The position numbers and the translations under genes were made by a program. The notes under the pieces were generated by a model, which saw only the letters and a list, made by a program, of their open reading frames with translations, searched no databases and had not been told where the DNA came from. A stretch of 64,000 nucleotides of DNA. It comes from Streptomyces sp. ICC1. Lineage in GTDB: Bacteria; Actinomycetota; Actinomycetes; Streptomycetales; Streptomycetaceae. The DNA lies in assembly GCF_003287935.1 (NCBI RefSeq), contig NZ_CP030287.1:7384837-7448836 (forward strand), read 5' to 3'. This document shows positions 27,286-36,846 of the stretch, piece after piece; position 1 is the stretch's first letter; the number at the start of each line of letters is the position of its first letter.

Positions 27286-28020
27286 ATGGTGGCGAAGAAG
27301 ACCGCCGGGAGTACACCCGAGAAGGCTGCGGAGAAGGCTGCCGTGACGAAGAAGTCCGCCGCCGATACGCCGGCGCCTTCGCCGGCGCCGGCGAAGAAGA
27401 CGGCCGCCGCGAAGGCGCCCGCCGAGAAGGCTGCCGCCGTCAAGAAGACGGCCGCGAAGAAGGCCACGGCCAAGACGGCCGGAGCCGAGGGGGCGGCGCA
27501 GGCCGCGCGACAGACGGGAGCCCGCAAAGTGGTCGCCAAGAAGAGCACCGGCACGGCCAGGAAGACGGCCGCGGCCGCGAGGAGCGGGCTGCCCAAGGCG
27601 CGGGGCGCGGGGGCGGGCACGCCGGGCGAGCTCGCCGTACGGCCCGGGGAGGACCCGTGGACGCACGAGGAGGTCGAGGAGGCCCGCAGCGAGCTGATGA
27701 GCGAGGTGCTGCGGCTGCGCGCCGAGCTCGACGCCTCCGAGGCGGCCATTTCGGGCCTGATGCGGGACTCCGGCGACGGCGCGGGCGACGACCAGGCCGA
27801 CACGGGCACCAAGAACATCACCCGGGAGTCCGAGCTGTCCCTCGCGGCGAACGCCTCCTTGATGCTGGAGCAGACGGAGCGGGCCGTGGAGCGCCTGGAG
27901 TCGGGCACGTACGGGATCTGCGAGAACTGCGGCCAGCCCATCGGCAAGGCCAGGATGCAGGCCTTCCCGAGGGCCACGCTGTGCGTGGACTGCAAGCAGA
28001 AGCAGGAGCGGCGGCACTAG
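27286..28020 (+). CDS. TraR/DksA-type zinc-finger protein with Lys/Ala-rich N-terminus
   Basis: 244 residues from ATG 27286 with GAAGGGG 8 bases upstream; ATG 27256 is a weaker option. Residues 1-110 are Lys/Ala repeats resembling a histone-H1-like tail and probably bind nucleic acid. The C-terminal part has a coiled coil (EEARSELMSEVLRLRAELD) and a DksA-type C4 zinc finger (YGICENCGQPIGKARMQAFP...LCVDCKQ). Enteric DksA binds RNA polymerase and tunes rRNA promoters with ppGpp; whether this family does so is not established. It now lies downstream of rRNA promoters and upstream of lspA. Confidence 0.9.
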   Translation: MVAKKTAGSTPEKAAEKAAVTKKSAADTPAPSPAPAKKTAAAKAPAEKAAAVKKTAAKKATAKTAGAEGAAQAARQTGARKVVAKKSTGTARKTAAAARSGLPKARGAGAGTPGELAVRPGEDPWTHEEVEEARSELMSEVLRLRAELDASEAAISGLMRDSGDGAGDDQADTGTKNITRESELSLAANASLMLEQTERAVERLESGTYGICENCGQPIGKARMQAFPRATLCVDCKQKQERRH

Positions 28021-28215
28021 GCCGTCTCTTTCGGATCTTGCCGGGCGTGTGGCGGGTCTGCGTGACGCACGCCCCCGGCCGTCCGGTGACGACGCCGGGC
28101 GGCGGCCCGTGGGTGCCCTGACGTACCCTCGTGTCTCGTCAGGGTCCAGGAACCTGGCGGGGCGGTCGGCGCGGTGCCGTCCAACACCTGGTTCGAGCTA
28201 GTTCGAGGGACTCAC

Positions 28216-28779
28216 GTGACAGAGGCGGAGCGCATCATCGGTACGCCGGAGGCCGGGGAAGACGACACCCAGCCGGAGTCCGCGGCGCCCAAGGGGCGAC
28301 GGCGGATCGCGGCGCTGCTCGTCGTGGCGGTGCTGGCCTACCTGCTGGACCTCGGCAGCAAGATGCTCGTCGTCGCGAAGCTGGAGCACCAGCCTCCGAT
28401 CCAGGTCATCGGCGATCTCCTGAAGTTCGAGGCGATCCGCAATCCCGGCGCCGCCTTCGGCTTCGGCGAGGCCTTCACGATCATCTTCACCTGCATCGCC
28501 GCCACCGTCATCGTGGTGATCGTGCGCCTCGCGCGGAAGCTCTACAGCCTGCCGTGGGCGATCGCCCTGGGCCTGCTGCTGGGCGGTGCGCTGGGCAATC
28601 TGACCGACCGGATCTTCCGCTCGCCGGGCGTCTTCCGGGGCGCGGTCGTCGACTTCATCGCCCCCTCCCACTTCGCGGTCTTCAACCTCGCGGACTCGGC
28701 GATCGTGTGCGGCGGGATCCTGATCGTCCTGCTGTCGTTCAAGGGCCTGGACCCGGACGGCACCGTCCACAAGGACTGA
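28216..28779 (+). CDS. lspA: Lipoprotein signal peptidase
   Basis: 187 residues from GTG 28216 (GAGGGA upstream). An aspartic protease of the membrane that cleaves prolipoproteins before the lipidated Cys. Four membrane helices are present, with [24 protein letters not shown] and the catalytic Asp pair in [20 protein letters not shown]. The charged 40-residue N-terminal extension is usual in Streptomyces. It is followed by an RluD-type gene, the standard arrangement. Confidence 0.95.
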   Translation: MTEAERIIGTPEAGEDDTQPESAAPKGRRRIAALLVVAVLAYLLDLGSKMLVVAKLEHQPPIQVIGDLLKFEAIRNPGAAFGFGEAFTIIFTCIAATVIVVIVRLARKLYSLPWAIALGLLLGGALGNLTDRIFRSPGVFRGAVVDFIAPSHFAVFNLADSAIVCGGILIVLLSFKGLDPDGTVHKD

Positions 28780-28887
28780 CGGGGACCCGCCGGGGCGGAC
28801 CGGGGGACCGGCCTCCGGAGGGTCGCGGAAGCGATCGCGGAAGTGATCGCGGGACCGGTCGTCTGTCCGGTCCTGCATACTCGACGA

Positions 28888-29829
28888 GTGAGTACGATTC
28901 CCGAGATCCGAACCCTGCCCGTTCCCGATGGCCTAGAGGGCGAGCGCGTCGACGCCGCCATCGCCCGTATGTTCGGTTTCTCCCGGACGAAGGCGGCCGA
29001 CCTCGCGGCCGCGGGAAAGGTGTCGGTCGACGGCAGTGTCGTCGGGAAGTCCGAGCGTGTGCACGGTGGCGCCTGGCTCGAAGTCGAGATGCCCGAACCG
29101 CCGCGGAAGATCGAGCTCGTCGCCGAGCCCGTCCCCGGCATGGAGATCGTCCATGACGACGACGACATCGTCGTCATCATGAAGCCGGTCGGCGTCGCCG
29201 CCCACCCCAGCCCCGGCTGGACCGGCACCACGGTCATCGGCGGCCTCGCCGCCGCCGGCTACCGCATCTCCACCTCCGGTGCCGCCGAGCGCCAGGGCAT
29301 CGTGCACCGCCTCGACGTCGGCACGTCCGGCCTGATGGCCGTCGCGAAGTCGGAGCGCGCCTACACCTCCCTGAAGAACCAGTTCCGCGAGCGGATCGTG
29401 GACAAGCGCTACCACGCGCTGGTCCAGGGCCACCCGGACCCGATGAGCGGCACGATCGACGCGCCGATCGGCCGCCACCCCAGCGCCGACTACAAGTGGG
29501 CCGTGACGACGGAGGGCAAGCCCTCCGTCACCCACTACGACCTGATCGAGGCGTTCCGCGCCGCGTCGCTGCTGGACATCAAGCTGGAGACCGGCCGCAC
29601 GCACCAGATCCGCGTGCACATGGCCGCCCACAAGCACCCCTGCGTCGGCGACCTGACGTACGGCGCCGACCCGACCGTGTCCAAGCGGCTGGGGCTCACC
29701 CGGCAGTGGCTGCACGCGGTGCGGCTCGGCTTCGAGCACCCCTCGGACGGCCAGTGGGTGGAGTTCGCGAGCACCTACCCGGCGGACCTGCAGCACGCGC
29801 TGGACGTGATCCGGAAGGAAAGCGAGTGA
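28888..29829 (+). CDS. RluD/RluA-family pseudouridine synthase
   Basis: 313 residues from GTG 28888. An N-terminal S4 RNA-binding domain ([20 protein letters not shown]) precedes the catalytic domain with [15 protein letters not shown], whose Asp attacks uridine, and [14 protein letters not shown]. There is little Shine-Dalgarno; CATACT lies 7 bases before GTG, so the mRNA may be leaderless. The stop overlaps the next start (GTGA). The target, probably 23S rRNA, is inferred from family. Confidence 0.93.
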   Translation: MSTIPEIRTLPVPDGLEGERVDAAIARMFGFSRTKAADLAAAGKVSVDGSVVGKSERVHGGAWLEVEMPEPPRKIELVAEPVPGMEIVHDDDDIVVIMKPVGVAAHPSPGWTGTTVIGGLAAAGYRISTSGAAERQGIVHRLDVGTSGLMAVAKSERAYTSLKNQFRERIVDKRYHALVQGHPDPMSGTIDAPIGRHPSADYKWAVTTEGKPSVTHYDLIEAFRAASLLDIKLETGRTHQIRVHMAAHKHPCVGDLTYGADPTVSKRLGLTRQWLHAVRLGFEHPSDGQWVEFASTYPADLQHALDVIRKESE

Positions 29830-30305
29830 CGGACCCCGGTCCCCCCGCCGTCTCGGTGCGGGTCGCCGAGACCGAGGCCGACATGAAGGCCTGCTTCGCG
29901 GTGCGGACCGAGGTCTTCGTGATCGAGCAGTCCGTGCCGGAGTCGATCGAGTACGACGCGTACGACGCGATCGCGGTCCACGTACTGGCCGAGGGGCCGG
30001 ACGGGGTCGCGCTCGGGACCGGCCGGCTGCTCCACGGGCCCGAGGCCCTGGGCAAGACGGGCTCCGCCGACGTGGGCTCGCTGGGCCGGCTCGCCGTCTC
30101 CCGGTCCGCGCGCGGACTGGGCGTCGGGGCCCTGCTGGTACGGGCGATCGAGGCGGAGGCGGGGCGGCTGGGGCTGTCCTTCGTCGACCTGGGCGCGCAG
30201 ACGCACGCGCTGGGCTTCTACGAGCGGCTCGGGTACGAGGCCTACGGGCCGGAGTTCCAGGACGCGGACATCCCGCACCGGTCCATGCGGCGCGCCCTGC
30301 CGTAA
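29826..30305 (+). CDS. GNAT-family N-acetyltransferase
   Basis: 159 residues from GTG 29826, overlapping the preceding stop by 4 bases and hence coupled to it. ElaA-like start ([20 protein letters not shown]), acetyl-CoA loop [20 protein letters not shown], and a C-terminal half with [19 protein letters not shown]. The substrate is unknown. Confidence 0.88.
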   Translation: MTDPGPPAVSVRVAETEADMKACFAVRTEVFVIEQSVPESIEYDAYDAIAVHVLAEGPDGVALGTGRLLHGPEALGKTGSADVGSLGRLAVSRSARGLGVGALLVRAIEAEAGRLGLSFVDLGAQTHALGFYERLGYEAYGPEFQDADIPHRSMRRALP

Positions 30306-30447
30306 CCCCCGCGGCAACCCGTCGCAACCCGTTGCCATCCGTGCCGCGACCCCGGCCGGGTTCCCCGGGAGGCCCGGCGGAGCCCGACACGCGGGTGCGG
30401 GGTCCCGGTCCGCGCCGCCGGACACGGCGGGCTGGCAGGCTGGGCGA

Positions 30448-32040
30448 GTGGATCAGCTAGCTCTGCTGTTCGTGCTGTTGCTCGGGGCCGTGGTGACCGT
30501 GCCGCTCGGGGACCGGCTCGGGCTGCCCTCGCCGGTGCTGATGACCATCGGCGGGGTGGTGCTCGCGCTGGTGCCCGCGGTGCCCAATGTCGAGATCCCG
30601 CCCGAGTACATCCTGCCGCTCGTGCTGCCCCCGCTGCTCTACGCCTCCGTGCAGCGGACCTCCTGGCGCCAGTTCGCCGCCAACGTGCGGCCCATCCTGC
30701 TGCTGGCCGTCGCGCTCGTGTTCGTGACCACGGCCGCCGTCGCCGCCGTGGCGAACGCCGTCGTGCCCGGGCTGCCGATCGCCGCCGCCGTCGCGCTCGG
30801 CGCGCTCGTCGCACCGCCCGACCCCGTCGCCGCCACCGCCGTGGCCGGCTCGCTCGGGCTGCCCCGGCGGATGGTGTCGATCCTGGAGGGCGAGGGGCTC
30901 TTCAACGACGTCACCGCCATCGTGCTCTACCACGTGGCCATCGCCGCCGCCGTGAGCGGCAGCTTCTCCTGGCCCGCGGCGCTCGGGGAGTTCGTGCTCT
31001 CCGCCGTCGTCGCCGTGGCCGTCGGGCTCGCGCTGGGCTGGGCCGCCAACCGGCTCATGGGGCGGCTCGGCGACGCCACGCTCCAGATCGGGCTGACGCT
31101 GCTCGTGCCGTTCGTGGCCTACGTGGTGGCCGAGGAGCTCCGGGGCTCGGGCGTGCTGGCCGTGCTGACCACGGCGCTGTTCCTCGCCGAGTACGCGACC
31201 GACGCCGACGACGTGCTGGGCCGGCTGGCCGGGCACACCTTCTGGGAGGTCGTCGACATGCTGGTCACGGGTGTGGCGTTCGGGCTGATCGGGCTGGAGC
31301 TGCACAACGTGTTCGGCGTCGCCCGCGGCCGGGAGTGGGAGATGGCCGGCTGGGCCGCGGCCGTGGTCGCCGTGGTGATCGGCGTACGGCTGGCGTGGCT
31401 GCTGCCCGCCGGCTGGCTCGCGAAACGGCTCCACTCGCTGCGCGACTACGACGAGGAGATCCCGCTGAGCTGGCGGGAGTCCGTGGTGATGTGGTGGGCC
31501 GGGATGCGCGGCGTGGCCTCGGTGGCGCTCGCCCTGGCCATCCCGCTCAAGACGGACGCCGGGACCGACTTCCCGGGCCGCGACCAGATCATCTTCATCG
31601 CCTTCGCCGTGATCATGGTGACCCTGGTGGTCCAGGGGCTGACCCTGCCCTGGCTGGTCCGCAGGCTGGGCGTGGAGGCGGACACCGACGCGGAGGCGGA
31701 GATCGCCCGTACCCTCGCGATCCGCGCCGCCAAGGCCGCCAAGCGCAGGCTGAAGGAGATCGAGGAGGCGGAGGACCTCCCCGAGGACCTGGTGGAGATC
31801 CTCTACCGGCGGGCGTACGACGTGGGGGCCAGGATCAGCCCCGACATGGTCGACGAGGAGCGGCGCGAGGCGTACGCGAAGCGGGTGGAGCGGCTGCGCG
31901 ACGTGCAGCGGATCCAGCTGGAGATGATGTCCGCCGCCCGCCACGAGGTCCTGGCCGCCCGGAGCGAGCCCGGCGCCGATCCCGAGATCGTCGACCGGGT
32001 GCTCCGCCACCTGGACGTCCGCAGCCTGCGCAGTCCTTAG
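30448..32040 (+). CDS. CPA1-family Na+/H+ antiporter
   Basis: 530 residues with about 12 membrane helices in residues 1-400. Ion-site motifs are visible: LGALVAPPDPVAATAVAG and ILEGEGLFNDVTAIVLYHVA (the ND pair). WAGMRGVASVALALAIPL is the conserved late helix. The hydrophilic C-terminal 120 residues, rich in charged helix, are probably regulatory and cytoplasmic. GTG 30448 is the first plausible start before the first helix. The gene appears monocistronic. Confidence 0.92.
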   Translation: MDQLALLFVLLLGAVVTVPLGDRLGLPSPVLMTIGGVVLALVPAVPNVEIPPEYILPLVLPPLLYASVQRTSWRQFAANVRPILLLAVALVFVTTAAVAAVANAVVPGLPIAAAVALGALVAPPDPVAATAVAGSLGLPRRMVSILEGEGLFNDVTAIVLYHVAIAAAVSGSFSWPAALGEFVLSAVVAVAVGLALGWAANRLMGRLGDATLQIGLTLLVPFVAYVVAEELRGSGVLAVLTTALFLAEYATDADDVLGRLAGHTFWEVVDMLVTGVAFGLIGLELHNVFGVARGREWEMAGWAAAVVAVVIGVRLAWLLPAGWLAKRLHSLRDYDEEIPLSWRESVVMWWAGMRGVASVALALAIPLKTDAGTDFPGRDQIIFIAFAVIMVTLVVQGLTLPWLVRRLGVEADTDAEAEIARTLAIRAAKAAKRRLKEIEEAEDLPEDLVEILYRRAYDVGARISPDMVDEERREAYAKRVERLRDVQRIQLEMMSAARHEVLAARSEPGADPEIVDRVLRHLDVRSLRSP

Positions 32041-32078
32041 GCCCCGCGGTCCTGGGCTCCGCGGTCCCTGGGCTCCGC

Positions 32079-33140
32079 CTACACCTGGTAGCGGTCCGGG
32101 GCGAAGAGGTGGAGGTGGGACGCGATCCAGTCCGAGGTGCGGGTCAGGCCCTCGTGGAGGGAGACCTGGGGCTTCCAGCCCGCCCACTCGCGGGCCCGCG
32201 CGTTGTCCGACAGCAGGCGCTGGACCTCGCTGCCCGAGGGCCGCAGCCGGGCCGGGTCCACGACGACCTCCGCGTCCCGGCCCGACGCGGTGATCAGGGC
32301 CCGCGCCAGGTCGCCGATGGAGATCTCCTCGCCGGCGCCGAGGTTGACCACCTCGCCCAGTGCCCGGTCGCACTCCGCGACCGCGAGGAAGCCCGCCGCC
32401 GTGTCCGTCACGTACGTGAAGTCCCGGGTCGGGGTCAGGGAGCCGAGGCGGACCTCCCGGGCGCCCGAGTGGAGCTGGGCGAGGATCGTGGGGATGACCG
32501 CGCGCGCCGACTGGCGGGGACCGTAGGTGTTGAACGGCCGGACCACCGTCACCGGCAGCTCGAACGCGTGGTGGAACGACAGCGCCATCATGTCCGCGCC
32601 GATCTTCGACGCCGAGTACGGGGACTGCGGCTGGAGCGGGTGGCTCTCGGAGATCGGGGCCGTCAGGGCCGTCCCGTAGACCTCGCTGGTGGAGGTGTGC
32701 ACGAGGCGGCGCACGCCGTGCCGGCGGCAGGCCTCCGCCATGTTCTCGGTGCCGGTGACGTTGGTCTGGACGTACGCGCCGGGCGAGGCGTAGCTGTACG
32801 GGATCCCGATCAGGGCCGCCAGGTGGAAGACCGTGTCGCAGCCGGCCACGGCGTCGCTCACGCGGCCCGCGTCGCGGATGTCGCCCGCCCACATCTCGAC
32901 GGAGGCGGGGGCGGAGGCGTCAGCTTCGGCGCCGGCCAGGTAACGGGCCAGGTGGCCCTTCTCCGCGTACGGCTTGTAGTGCACGAAGGCGCGCACCTTC
33001 GCGCCCCGCTCCACCAGCAGGTCCACGAGGGTGGAGCCGATGAACCCCTCGGCGCCCGTGACGAGCACCGTGCGGCCCGTCCAGTCCGCGGGCGCGGGCG
33101 CGGGCATGATCGGGGTCGTGGGGGTCGTGGGCATGGTCAT
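32079..33140 (-). CDS. NAD-dependent sugar-nucleotide epimerase/dehydratase (SDR)
   Basis: 353 residues. Rossmann motif TVLVTGAEGFIGSTLVDLL, catalytic STSEVYGTA and SPYSASKIGAD (YxxxK) mark the extended SDR family acting on nucleotide sugars, near GDP-mannose 4,6-dehydratases and UDP-glucose 4-epimerases. ATG 33140 overlaps the stop of the MurG-like gene (ATGA), so both are one operon. It begins the exopolysaccharide locus and probably supplies an activated sugar. Confidence 0.88.
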   Translation of the reverse strand: MTMPTTPTTPIMPAPAPADWTGRTVLVTGAEGFIGSTLVDLLVERGAKVRAFVHYKPYAEKGHLARYLAGAEADASAPASVEMWAGDIRDAGRVSDAVAGCDTVFHLAALIGIPYSYASPGAYVQTNVTGTENMAEACRRHGVRRLVHTSTSEVYGTALTAPISESHPLQPQSPYSASKIGADMMALSFHHAFELPVTVVRPFNTYGPRQSARAVIPTILAQLHSGAREVRLGSLTPTRDFTYVTDTAAGFLAVAECDRALGEVVNLGAGEEISIGDLARALITASGRDAEVVVDPARLRPSGSEVQRLLSDNARAREWAGWKPQVSLHEGLTRTSDWIASHLHLFAPDRYQV

Positions 33141-34339
33141 ACGAGCTCCAGGGGAGAGGGGGAGAGTGAGGGGAAGCCGGCGACGCGCAGCACCTGCGCC
33201 GCCAGCAGTTCGGCGGCCCGCGCGTGCGGTCCGGGGTCGGCCGCGCCGGCCATCGCGGCGAGCCCCGCCGGATCGGCCAGCAGCGGGGCGAGCAGCCGCG
33301 CGAGGCGGTCGGCGGTCGCGTCCCCGTCCGGCAGCAGCAGCCCGGCGCCCGCGTCGGACAGCACCCGGGCGTTGTGGGTCTGGTGGTCGCCCGGGGCGTG
33401 CGGGTACGGGACCAGCACGGCCGGAACGCCGGTCGCGGCGAGCTCGGCCACCGTCGCGGAGCCGGCCCGGCACACCACCAGGTCGGCGGCCGCGTAGACC
33501 AGGTCCATCCGGTCCAGGTAGGGCACGGCCCGGGCGATCCGCTGCCCGCCCGAAGCCGACAGCCGCGCCGCCGTGTCCGCCAGCACGGCCGGGCCCGTCT
33601 TGATCAGCAGCTGTACGTCGTCCCGTGCCTGCCAGGCAGCCGCCAGTCCGGCCGCGGCCTCCGTGAGCCGGACGGCGCCCAGGCTGCCGCCGTTGAACAC
33701 CACCAGGCGCCGGCCGTCCGGCACCCCGAGCTCGCCGCGGGCCCGCGCGCGCAGCGCCGCCCGTTCGCGGGCGGGCAGGACCGCGAGCCGCGCCAGCGCC
33801 GCCGAGATCGGCATCCCGGTGGTCAGCGCCCGCGCCCCGCCCGCCAGGTGTGCCCGGCTGCGGTCGAAGGCCACCGCCATGTGCGGGGTGAGCCGGGCCG
33901 CGAACCGGTTGGCCCGGCCCGGCACCGCGTTGGACTCGTGGATCACCGCGGGCAGCCCGGCCATCCGGGCCCCGAGCACGGCGGGCGCGCTCGGATAGCC
34001 GCCCATGCCGACGGCCACGTGCGCGCCCTGGGCCCGGATCACGGCCCGCGCCTGCCCCGCCGAGCGCAGCAGCGCCGCCGGGAGCAGGTAGCGGGCCGCG
34101 CCCAGCGCCGGGTCGAAGGGGATCATGTCGACGGTGTGCAGCCGGTAGCCGGCGGCCGGGATCAGCTCCGTCTCCAGCCCGCGTTCGGTCCCGATGAACG
34201 AGACCACGGCGCCGGGTACCGCGGCGCGCAGCGCCTCGGCCAGAGCCAGTCCGGGGTAGATGTGGCCGCCGGTTCCGCCCGCGCCGATCACGACGGAGAG
34301 CGGCCGGTGTGACGGTGCGCGCGAGGGTGAAGTGGTCAT
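33137..34339 (-). CDS. MurG-like glycosyltransferase (GT28)
   Basis: 400 residues. GAGGTGGHIYPGLALAEAL, GMGGYPSAPAVLGARMAGLP and HESNAVPGRANRFAARL are the three MurG lipid-acceptor motifs. The C-terminal nucleotide-binding half has VVFNGGSLGAVRLTEAA and VCRAGSATVAELAATGVPAV. True MurG lies in the division cluster, so this is probably a paralogue adding GlcNAc or a related sugar to a lipid-linked carbohydrate. It is divergent from a response regulator and coupled to the SDR. Confidence 0.85.
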   Translation of the reverse strand: MTTSPSRAPSHRPLSVVIGAGGTGGHIYPGLALAEALRAAVPGAVVSFIGTERGLETELIPAAGYRLHTVDMIPFDPALGAARYLLPAALLRSAGQARAVIRAQGAHVAVGMGGYPSAPAVLGARMAGLPAVIHESNAVPGRANRFAARLTPHMAVAFDRSRAHLAGGARALTTGMPISAALARLAVLPARERAALRARARGELGVPDGRRLVVFNGGSLGAVRLTEAAAGLAAAWQARDDVQLLIKTGPAVLADTAARLSASGGQRIARAVPYLDRMDLVYAAADLVVCRAGSATVAELAATGVPAVLVPYPHAPGDHQTHNARVLSDAGAGLLLPDGDATADRLARLLAPLLADPAGLAAMAGAADPGPHARAAELLAAQVLRVAGFPSLSPSPLELV

Positions 34340-34361
34340 GGACGCACACTCCCGGTGCGTC

Positions 34362-34382
34362 CTAAGAAGGTTCTAAGAGGTT
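34362..34382. promoter_or_regulatory. Direct repeat, probable OmpR-type regulator site
   Basis: CTAAGAAGGTT (34362-34372) is followed immediately by CTAAGAGGTT (34373-34382), an 11-base spacing that suits two OmpR-family monomers side by side. It lies between the divergent MurG-like and response-regulator genes, 30 bases before the regulator start, suggesting autoregulation. Confidence 0.55.
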
Positions 34383-34411
34383 GCGGCCGCCGGTTTGGCA
34401 GGCTTTGCGGC

Positions 34412-35095
34412 ATGCAGCGGATTCTGGTGGTGGACGACGAGCCCGAGGTGCGGGCCGCCGTCGAGGACGGCCTCGCCGTCGAGGGGTACGACGTACGGGG
34501 CGCGGCCGACGGACTGGCCGCCCTGTCCGAGGTGGCGCTCTGGCAGCCGGACGCGGTGGTCCTCGACGTGATGATGCCGGTGCTGGACGGGCTCGGTGTC
34601 TGCCGGCAGCTGCGCGCGGTGGGCGACCGTACGCCGGTCCTCGTGCTCACCGCCCTCGACGCGGTCAGCGACCGGGTCGACGGACTGGAGGCCGGGGCCG
34701 ACGACTACCTGGTCAAACCGTTCGCGCTCGACGAGCTCGTGGCCAGGGTGCGGGCGCTCCTGCGGCGGGCCGCCCCCGAACCGGCCGGGGCCGCGCCCGA
34801 GCTCTCCTACGGGGACCTGGTGCTCGACCCGGTGACCCGCACCGGGCGGCGCGGCGGACGGCCGCTGGAGTTCAGCCGCACCGAGGCGGCCCTGCTCGAA
34901 CTGCTCCTGCGCCACCCCGGGCAGGTGCTGCCGCGCGAGCTCGTCCTGGAACTGGTGTGGGGGCGGGACTTCGGGCCGGACTCCAACTCGCTGGCCGTCT
35001 ATGTCGGCTACCTACGGCGGAAGCTGGAGGCCGGGGGCGAGCCCAGGCTGGTGCACACCGTGCACGGGGTCGGGTACCGGCTGGAGACCGCGTGA
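34412..35095 (+). CDS. OmpR-family response regulator
   Basis: 227 residues from ATG 34412. Receiver domain residues 1-115: acidic pair in ILVVDDEP, phospho-Asp52 in VVLDVMMPVLDG, Thr80 in VLVLTALD and Lys102 in YLVKPF. The C-terminal winged helix includes EFSRTEAALLELLLRHPGQV and SLAVYVGYLRRKLEAGGEPR. No good Shine-Dalgarno is seen, so it may be leaderless or nearly so. The stop overlaps the kinase start (GTGA). All functional residues are intact although its kinase partner is broken. Confidence 0.93.
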   Translation: MQRILVVDDEPEVRAAVEDGLAVEGYDVRGAADGLAALSEVALWQPDAVVLDVMMPVLDGLGVCRQLRAVGDRTPVLVLTALDAVSDRVDGLEAGADDYLVKPFALDELVARVRALLRRAAPEPAGAAPELSYGDLVLDPVTRTGRRGGRPLEFSRTEAALLELLLRHPGQVLPRELVLELVWGRDFGPDSNSLAVYVGYLRRKLEAGGEPRLVHTVHGVGYRLETA

Positions 35096-36486
35096 GCGGC
35101 GCGGGCGCTGCGGGCGCTGCGGCCGGCGGGGGCGGCGGGGGCCGGCGCCGGCGCGGTGCGCCGTGGCGCCGCCGCCGGCCGCTGCGGACCCGGCTCGCGC
35201 TGTCCGTCACCGCGGCCGTGGCCTTCGTCGCGCTCGGCGTGTGCACCGCGGCCTTCCTGCAGGGGCGGGCCGCGCTCTTCCGGCAGCTCGACCTGAGCCT
35301 GACGCAGGCCGCCCGGCTCGCCGCGAAGCAGTACGGGGACTCGCCGCCGGGGACCGCCTCGTGGGACTGCCGGTACCTGGCCGCGCCCGCCTGCGTCCAG
35401 ATCGTCCCGGCCGACCCGTCGAAGGACCCGGCGGGAGGGGAGGCCGCCTACCGGATGCCGGTGGCACCGGCCACCCGGCAGGTCGCCGTGGAGGCGCGGG
35501 CCCCCTTCTACACCGACATCGTCGTCGAGGGGCATCCCGCCCGGATGCTCACCACCGACTTCCTCAAGGACCGGGCCCTCCAGGTCGCCGTGCGCTCCGA
35601 CTCGGTGGAGACCGGCATCGACCGGGCCGCCCGCTGGCTCGCCCTCACCGCCACCGCCGGGGTGCTGCTGGCCGCGCTGCTCGGCTACTGGGTCGCGCGG
35701 ACGGGCCTGGCACCGGTCACCCGGCTCACCGCCATGGCCGAGCGGATCGCGGCCACGCGGGATCCGCGGCACCGCATCGAGCTGCCGCCGCCGGGGCCCG
35801 GGCGGGGCGCGGAAGACGAGGTCACCCGGCTGGCGGGCAGCTTCAACACCATGCTCGGCGAGCTGGAGCAGTCCGTGACCGCGCAGCGCAGGCTGGTCGC
35901 GGACGCCTCGCACGAGCTGCGGACGCCGCTGACGGCGCTGCGGACGAACGCGGAGCTGCTGGCGCGGGGGGAGCGGCTGACGGTGGAGCAGCGCGAGCGG
36001 GCCTCACTGGCGCTCGGTCGGCAGCTGCGCGAGGTGACGGGGCTGGTCAACGACCTGATCGAGCTGGCGCGGGACGAGGAGCCGCAGCTGCTGGTGGAAC
36101 AGGTGCGGTTGGCTCCCCTGGTGGAGTACTGCGTGGGGGCCGCGCGGGCGCACTGGCCGGGGGTGGAGTTCCGGGTGCGGACGCCGGCGCGGGAGGAGGC
36201 GCTGGCGGTGGTGGCGGGGGTGCCGGCGCGGTTGAGCCGGCTGCTGGGGAACCTGCTGGACAACGCGGCGAAGTTCAGCCCGGGCGGGGCGGAGGTGGAG
36301 GGCGTCCGCGGTCGTCCAGGGGCAGTGCTGGATGGGGTCGACACCGGAGGCCACCGCGTCGGTGATGGCATCGGTGCCGTGCGCGTGCGCGGCCACCTTC
36401 AGGCCAGCCTGGTGGGCCTCTTCGACTACGACGGCGAGCTCGTCTGCGCCGAACTGGCTCTTCCCTCCGGCCGGCCGCCGGCGTGA
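35092..36486 (+). pseudogene. Sensor histidine kinase lacking its ATP-binding domain
   Basis: GTG 35092 starts a kinase with an Arg-rich N-terminus, TM1 (36-57), an extracytoplasmic domain with two Cys, TM2 (182-202), HAMP, and the H-box DASHELRTPLTAL with His274. The N-box NLLDNAAKFSPGG is reached at residues 387-399. At residue 403 (base 36298) homology stops: the G1, F and G2 boxes are absent and the remaining 61 residues are the antisense of an amidohydrolase fragment. It can probably dimerise and sense but not phosphorylate itself. This is a deletion or rearrangement junction, or an assembly join. Confidence 0.85.
36299..36475 (-). pseudogene. Amidohydrolase fragment
   Basis: On the minus strand, about 55 residues (GADELAVVVEEAHQAGLKVA, then AHAHGTDAITDAVASG and DPIQHCPW) match the middle of metal-dependent amidohydrolases, including the HAHG metal-ligand motif. 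Both ends of the gene are missing. It abuts the broken kinase exactly where kinase homology ends. Confidence 0.7.
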
Positions 36487-36611
36487 GGCGAGCCCGAGCA
36501 CCGCCCCACCCGAACTCCCGGTCGGCGGGGGCGTTTTCGTTCCCGGAACGGGGGCAGTCGAGGGTGCACACGGCGGGGTTCTCCCCGACCACGACTGCGG
36601 AGGCGAATTCG

Positions 36612-36824
36612 ATGAGGGGCATCAGCGGTTGCATAGGCCTGATCGTGGTGGGGGCCATCCTCACCTTCGCGTCCGACTGGAAGATGCAGAGCGTGAACCT
36701 CGACCTGGTCGGCGTGATCATGATGGTGGCCGGCGCCATCGGCCTCGCGGTCTACGCGAGCGTCCTCAAGCGCCGACGCATCGGCGCCCTCCCGGTGGTC
36801 GACGAAACCCGCCGGGGCCTGTGA
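36612..36824 (+). CDS. Small two-helix membrane protein (DUF6458-like)
   Basis: 70 residues from ATG 36612 with GGAGG upstream. Two membrane helices (MRGISGCIGLIVVGAILTFA and VGVIMMVAGAIGLAVYASVL) are separated by a short loop with NLDLVG, the pattern of a small actinobacterial membrane family. The Arg-rich tail is cytoplasmic. Function is unknown. Confidence 0.8.
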   Translation: MRGISGCIGLIVVGAILTFASDWKMQSVNLDLVGVIMMVAGAIGLAVYASVLKRRRIGALPVVDETRRGL

Positions 36825-36846
36825 CCCGGGGACGCGCCCCGCAGGG

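Noticed and set aside
30457..32892. An 811-residue minus-strand open frame
   Set aside because: Antisense to the Na+/H+ antiporter and His/Gln/Arg/Gly-rich; GC3 bias supports only the plus strand to 32040.
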